Positions 60,803 through 64,000 of a stretch of DNA of 64,000 bases are shown one piece after another (within the stretch, counting starts at the first letter, position 1; every line of letters begins with the position of its first letter). Made by a program: the position numbers and the translations under genes. The stretch is from Labrenzia sp. R4_2 (GTDB lineage Bacteria; Pseudomonadota; Alphaproteobacteria; Rhizobiales; Stappiaceae): assembly GCF_017743865.1 (NCBI RefSeq), contig NZ_JAGHRJ010000001.1, positions 558,001-622,000 of the forward strand, written 5' to 3'. The notes under the pieces were generated by a model. The model made no database searches, was not told the DNA's origin, and saw only the letters and a program-made list of their open reading frames with translations.

Positions 60803-62332
60803 ATGGAAAATCGTCGGTCAAGCTCCCCTTTGCGGTCTCGCCGCGCCAAACTGCTGGCCGGTGCAGTCGTACTCGGTGCGGCCGGTCTCATGACCGTGCA
60901 GACCATTGTGCCGGCGCAACTGGCACAAGCAACGCCAGTCCGGATCGATAACGCCGCACCTGCCGATTTCTCTGATGTCGTCGGAGCCGTGAGCCCGGCT
61001 GTTGTCAGTGTGCAGGTCAAACAGGCTGCAGAGCCCCGGATGATGAATTTCAATGGCGGCAACAACTTCCGTGACTTCTTCGAGGATCTGCCGAACGGTC
61101 ATCCGTTCGAGCGTTTCTTCCGTGACTTCGGCGAACGTGGCGGCGAAGAAGGCCAGCCGCAACGCCGCGCGCCGCGCCAATACGGCATGTCCCAGGGGTC
61201 CGGCTTCTTTATCTCCGCGGATGGGTTTGTTGTGACGAACCAGCACGTGATCGACAAGGGCACTGAATTCACAGTGATCGACCACGAAGGTGAAGAGTAT
61301 GACGCTGTCCTGATCGGCGCTGACAAGCGCACGGATCTAGCACTTCTGCAAATCGAAAGCGGCAAAGACTTCACCTATGTCGACTTTGCGGACGAAGCTC
61401 CGGAAGTCGGCGAGTGGACCGTTGCCATCGGCAACCCGTTCGGTCTCGGTGGATCGGTAACCGCAGGCATCGTGTCTGCACGTGGCCGTGACATCGGCGC
61501 AGGTCCTTATGACGACTTCATCCAGATCGATGCTCCGGTGAACCGCGGCAACTCCGGTGGTCCGGCGTTCAACATGAACGGTGAGGTCATTGGCGTGAAC
61601 GCTGCGATCTTCTCGCCGTCCGGCGGCAACGTCGGCATTGCATTCGCCATCCCGGCCTCTACGGCTCAGGATGTCATCATGGAACTGAAGGACGGTGGCA
61701 CGGTCGTGCGCGGCTGGCTCGGTGTTCAGATCCAAAACGTGACCGATGACATTGCCGAAAGCCTTGGTCTTGATGAAGCGCACGGTGCAATCGTTTCTGA
61801 AGCCCAGGAAGGCAGCCCCGCCGCCAAGGCCGGTCTGAGGTCCGGTGACACGATCCTGGAAGTAGAAGGCGCGAAGGTCGATGGCCCGCGTGATCTATCC
61901 AAGATCATTGCCGCCTATGACCCGGACACCACAGTGGAAATCACCGTTTGGCGCAACGGCAAGGAGCAGGACATCGATGTGACCCTCGGTCGCCTGCAAG
62001 ATCAGCAGCAAGCTGCGGCCCAGCCGGAAGCTGTGGAACCTGAAAACACCAGCCTGGACGACATGGGTCTTGTCCTGACGTCCAAGGCAGATGCGGGCCT
62101 GGAAGGCAGTGGCGTCCTGATCGCCGACATTGATCCGGACAGTCCGGCCGCTGAGAAGCGCCTCAGCCGCGGTGATGTGATCCTTGAAGTTGCCGGCATG
62201 CCGGTCAACTCGCCGGAAGACGTCATCAAGGCGGTGAAGAAGGCGGAAGAAGATGGCCGCAAGGCAGTCTTGTTCCGGGTCGAAAGCAACGACAACACCC
62301 GGTTTGTGGCTCTGCCCATGAACCTGGCCTGA
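60803..62332 (+). CDS. degP: DegP/Do-family periplasmic serine endopeptidase
   Basis: A 509-residue DegP-type protease/chaperone. A signal segment (AKLLAGAVVLGAAGLMTVQT) leads to the protease: H148 (TNQHVID), D178 (RTDLALLQ) and S251 (RGNSGGPAF). Two PDZ domains follow at about 290-390 and 405-500 (GWLGVQIQNVTDDIAESLGL; VLIADIDPDSPAAEKRLSRG). The location near ccm genes and two-component genes matches the rhizobial cycHJKL-degP locus. It is followed by a strong terminator. Confidence 0.95.
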   Translation: MENRRSSSPLRSRRAKLLAGAVVLGAAGLMTVQTIVPAQLAQATPVRIDNAAPADFSDVVGAVSPAVVSVQVKQAAEPRMMNFNGGNNFRDFFEDLPNGHPFERFFRDFGERGGEEGQPQRRAPRQYGMSQGSGFFISADGFVVTNQHVIDKGTEFTVIDHEGEEYDAVLIGADKRTDLALLQIESGKDFTYVDFADEAPEVGEWTVAIGNPFGLGGSVTAGIVSARGRDIGAGPYDDFIQIDAPVNRGNSGGPAFNMNGEVIGVNAAIFSPSGGNVGIAFAIPASTAQDVIMELKDGGTVVRGWLGVQIQNVTDDIAESLGLDEAHGAIVSEAQEGSPAAKAGLRSGDTILEVEGAKVDGPRDLSKIIAAYDPDTTVEITVWRNGKEQDIDVTLGRLQDQQQAAAQPEAVEPENTSLDDMGLVLTSKADAGLEGSGVLIADIDPDSPAAEKRLSRGDVILEVAGMPVNSPEDVIKAVKKAEEDGRKAVLFRVESNDNTRFVALPMNLA

Positions 62333-62362
62333 TCAGGGCCGGTCCTGCACCGGCATCTGAGA

Positions 62363-62410
62363 GCAAGACCGGTCTGCCCTCTGCCCCCAACCCCGACGGG
62401 CCGGTCTTGC
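62363..62410 (+). other. Long-loop inverted repeat after degP
   Basis: GCAAGACCGG (62363-62372) and CCGGTCTTGC (62401-62410) are a perfect 10-base inverted repeat with a 28-base loop. No T run follows. It lies eight bases before the terminator and could be part of a tandem hairpin 3' end or a protein site for the downstream regulator operon. Confidence 0.5.
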
Positions 62411-62418
62411 GAATTGAT

Positions 62419-62465
62419 GGCTGGCAACAGTGTTCACATCCGCATTGTTGCCAGCCCTTTTCTTT
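62419..62465 (+). terminator. Intrinsic terminator after degP
   Basis: Arms GGCTGGCAACA (62419-62429) and TGTTGCCAGCC (62446-62456) form a perfect 11-base stem around a 16-base loop, followed by CTTTTCTTT. It ends the degP transcript 29 bases before the response-regulator ATG at 62494. Confidence 0.78.
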
Positions 62466-62493
62466 ATCCTCTCACTCGCGGTAAAAGAGAGCC

Positions 62494-63180
62494 ATGTTGC
62501 AGATTCTTGTGATTGAAGACGACCACGAAGCAGCCAACTACCTTGCCAAGGGATTGAGCGAGCTTGGTCACAGGGCGGACAAGGCGGACGACGGTGAGAC
62601 CGGTCTGCAAATGGCGCTTGATCGCGACTACGACATCTTGATCGTCGATCGCATGTTGCCAAAACGCGATGGCCTCGCCGTGATCGAAGAACTGCGGAAA
62701 AGCGGCAATCACACGCCGGTCCTGATCCTGTCAGCGCTCGGTCAGGTTGATGACCGCGTCACCGGCTTGAAGGCCGGTGGGGATGATTATCTGCCAAAAC
62801 CGTATGCTTTCACAGAATTGCAGGCGCGCGTCGAAGCGTTGGCACGGCGTCCGAAGTCTGCCAGCCAGGTGGAGACCACCTACACGGTCGGTGACCTGAC
62901 GCTGGACCGTATGGCCCACTCCTGCCGCCGCGGTGACATGGAAATCCCGCTACAGCCACGCGAGTTCCGTTTGCTGGAATATCTGATGCAGCACGCGGGC
63001 CAAGTTGTGACCCGGACAATGCTTCTGGAGAATGTCTGGGAGTATCACTTCGATCCTCAGACCAATGTCATCGACGTCCACATTTCGCGTCTGCGCGGCA
63101 AGATCGACAAAGGGTTCGACGTCCCGCTGCTCCACACGATCCGCGGTGCCGGATACACCATCCGTGACACGGCTCACTAG
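62494..63180 (+). CDS. OmpR-family response regulator
   Basis: A 228-residue regulator. Receiver with D52 (LIVDRMLPKRDG) and K in PKPY; winged-helix domain with IPLQPREFRLLEYLMQHAGQ, VVTRTMLLENVWEYHF and the ending ISRLRGKIDKGFDVPLLHTI. It forms a pair with the kinase that overlaps its end by 17 bases. In rhizobia a regulator/kinase pair follows degP; the signal is unknown. Confidence 0.93.
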   Translation: MLQILVIEDDHEAANYLAKGLSELGHRADKADDGETGLQMALDRDYDILIVDRMLPKRDGLAVIEELRKSGNHTPVLILSALGQVDDRVTGLKAGGDDYLPKPYAFTELQARVEALARRPKSASQVETTYTVGDLTLDRMAHSCRRGDMEIPLQPREFRLLEYLMQHAGQVVTRTMLLENVWEYHFDPQTNVIDVHISRLRGKIDKGFDVPLLHTIRGAGYTIRDTAH

Positions 63181-64000
63181 GTTTACCCGGACAACAGCAT
63201 TCAAGCTGTCACTGCTTTATATCGCAGTGTTCACGCTGTTGTCGGGTTTCCTGCTTGTCTACATTTCCGAAAATACAGACCACCTGATGTCGGAACAGGT
63301 GGTTCAGACCATCGACGCCGAGCTCAAGGGCTTGTCGGATATCTATGTTCGCGGCGGTGTGCGCGATCTGGTGGAGACCATTGACCGGCGGTCGCGCCAT
63401 CCAGACGCCAGCCTCTACCTTCTTGTTGATTTTGCTGGCAACGCCCTGGTTGGCAACATCGCCCGCCTTCCAACCACTGTTCTGGAAGAGGCCGACGGCG
63501 GTATCCGCCGGGTTCACTACACTCGCTTAGGCCAGGACAGCCCGGACACGCAACGCCAGGCAATGGTCCGGACCTTTGAGCTGCGCGGCGGATTTCGTCT
63601 GCTGGTCGGTCGTGACCTTGGCGAACAACTTCGGTTTTCTCACCTTCTCGGCAATGCACTTCGCCTTTGGCTGATCGTTGTCGTCGCTATGGGGGCGATC
63701 ACATGGCTTTTTGTCAGCCGGCGCGTGATGAAGCGGATCGACGAGATCACCGACACCAGCCGGACGATCATGACCGGCGATCTGACCGGACGATTGCCGA
63801 TTGCCGGCAATGACGATGAGTTTGACCGGTTGGCCGTCAGCTTGAACACGATGCTCGACCGGATCGAGCTTCTGATGCGGTCCATGAAGGATGTGACCGA
63901 CAACATCGCCCATGATCTTAAGACGCCGCTCACCCGCTTGCAGACCCGCGTGGAGACAGCCTTGCGCCAAGCGGAGGGGCAGAACTGCTACAAAGAGGCC
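63164..64000 (+). CDS. Sensor histidine kinase (partial, runs off the window)
   Basis: The first 279 codons of a kinase; the ATPase domain is missing because the window ends. A membrane helix at about 16-33 is followed by a periplasmic domain (about 38-160). A second helix (about 165-185) leads to HAMP (RRVMKRIDEITDTSRTIMTG) and to the phospho-acceptor H250 in DNIAHDLKTPLTRL. The GTG at 63164 overlaps the response-regulator stop by 17 bases, as usual for coupled pairs. Confidence 0.85.
   Translation, partial: MTRLTRFTRTTAFKLSLLYIAVFTLLSGFLLVYISENTDHLMSEQVVQTIDAELKGLSDIYVRGGVRDLVETIDRRSRHPDASLYLLVDFAGNALVGNIARLPTTVLEEADGGIRRVHYTRLGQDSPDTQRQAMVRTFELRGGFRLLVGRDLGEQLRFSHLLGNALRLWLIVVVAMGAITWLFVSRRVMKRIDEITDTSRTIMTGDLTGRLPIAGNDDEFDRLAVSLNTMLDRIELLMRSMKDVTDNIAHDLKTPLTRLQTRVETALRQAEGQNCYKEA

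Noticed and set aside
1-64000. CRISPR array, tRNA, rRNA or insertion sequence
   Set aside because: No regular repeat-spacer pattern, no cloverleaf-like gene and no transposase were seen by reading.

Overview
The window is a chromosomal segment of an alphaproteobacterium. The best fit is a marine member of the Stappiaceae (Roseibium/Labrenzia type), inferred from three things: a complete gene transfer agent (GTA) cluster of the Rhodobacter capsulatus type, a feuN-feuP-feuQ locus next to ccmIEFH (cycHJKL) and degP as in rhizobia, and a moderately high GC content with many GTG/TTG starts. The genus is inferred, not shown. No rRNA, tRNA or CRISPR array was recognised.

Layout. 0.2-7.1 kb: MOSC protein, RidA, a solute-binding protein, a secreted hydrolase, small proteins, an Fe-S type HTH regulator and a GGDEF-EAL protein. 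7.4-11.3 kb: a cyoABCD quinol oxidase operon. 11.4-20.3 kb: single genes (XRE regulator, DsbA-like isomerase, FMN-binding glutamate-synthase-like protein, glycosyltransferase, YjbQ, SDR) interleaved with three more solute-binding proteins that resemble the first and have no permease or ATPase nearby. 20.5-22.2 kb: an accessory patch with a tiny basic protein behind an almost perfect Shine-Dalgarno, a frameshifted small gene, a HEPN-like protein, a hairpin terminator and mosaic inverted repeats.

22.8-40.2 kb: the GTA. The order is g1 (TerS-like), g2 (TerL), g3 (portal), g3.5, an extra small ORF, g4 (protease), g5 (capsid), g6-g9, g10, g10.1, g11 (short tape measure), g12-g15. A DUF2793 protein (possible spike or fibre) and a lysozyme with a peptidoglycan-binding domain and a membrane tail follow directly. 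Two unrelated genes on the opposite strand (AHSA1, YdcH/DUF465) sit in the cluster, and intrinsic terminator hairpins lie before g1 and after the capsid gene.

40.4-44.6 kb: a VOC/YafY pair behind a strong dyad, a divergent LacI/phytanoyl-CoA dioxygenase pair and a DUF1194 protein. 44.7-48.4 kb: a glycoside hydrolase, a sucrose-phosphatase-like HAD protein and a sucrose-phosphate-synthase-like glycosyltransferase, which look like a module for making and degrading a fructose-containing disaccharide osmolyte. 48.5-50.9 kb: FeuN/FeuP/FeuQ, with a tandem repeat typical of an OmpR-family operator upstream. 51.1-57.5 kb: a lipoprotein, an unassigned 493-residue protein and cytochrome c maturation genes ccmI, ccmE, ccmF, ccmH. 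57.6-64 kb: an alpha/beta-hydrolase-OsmC fusion, DUF2336, a GST, DegP and a second two-component system whose kinase runs off the end of the window.
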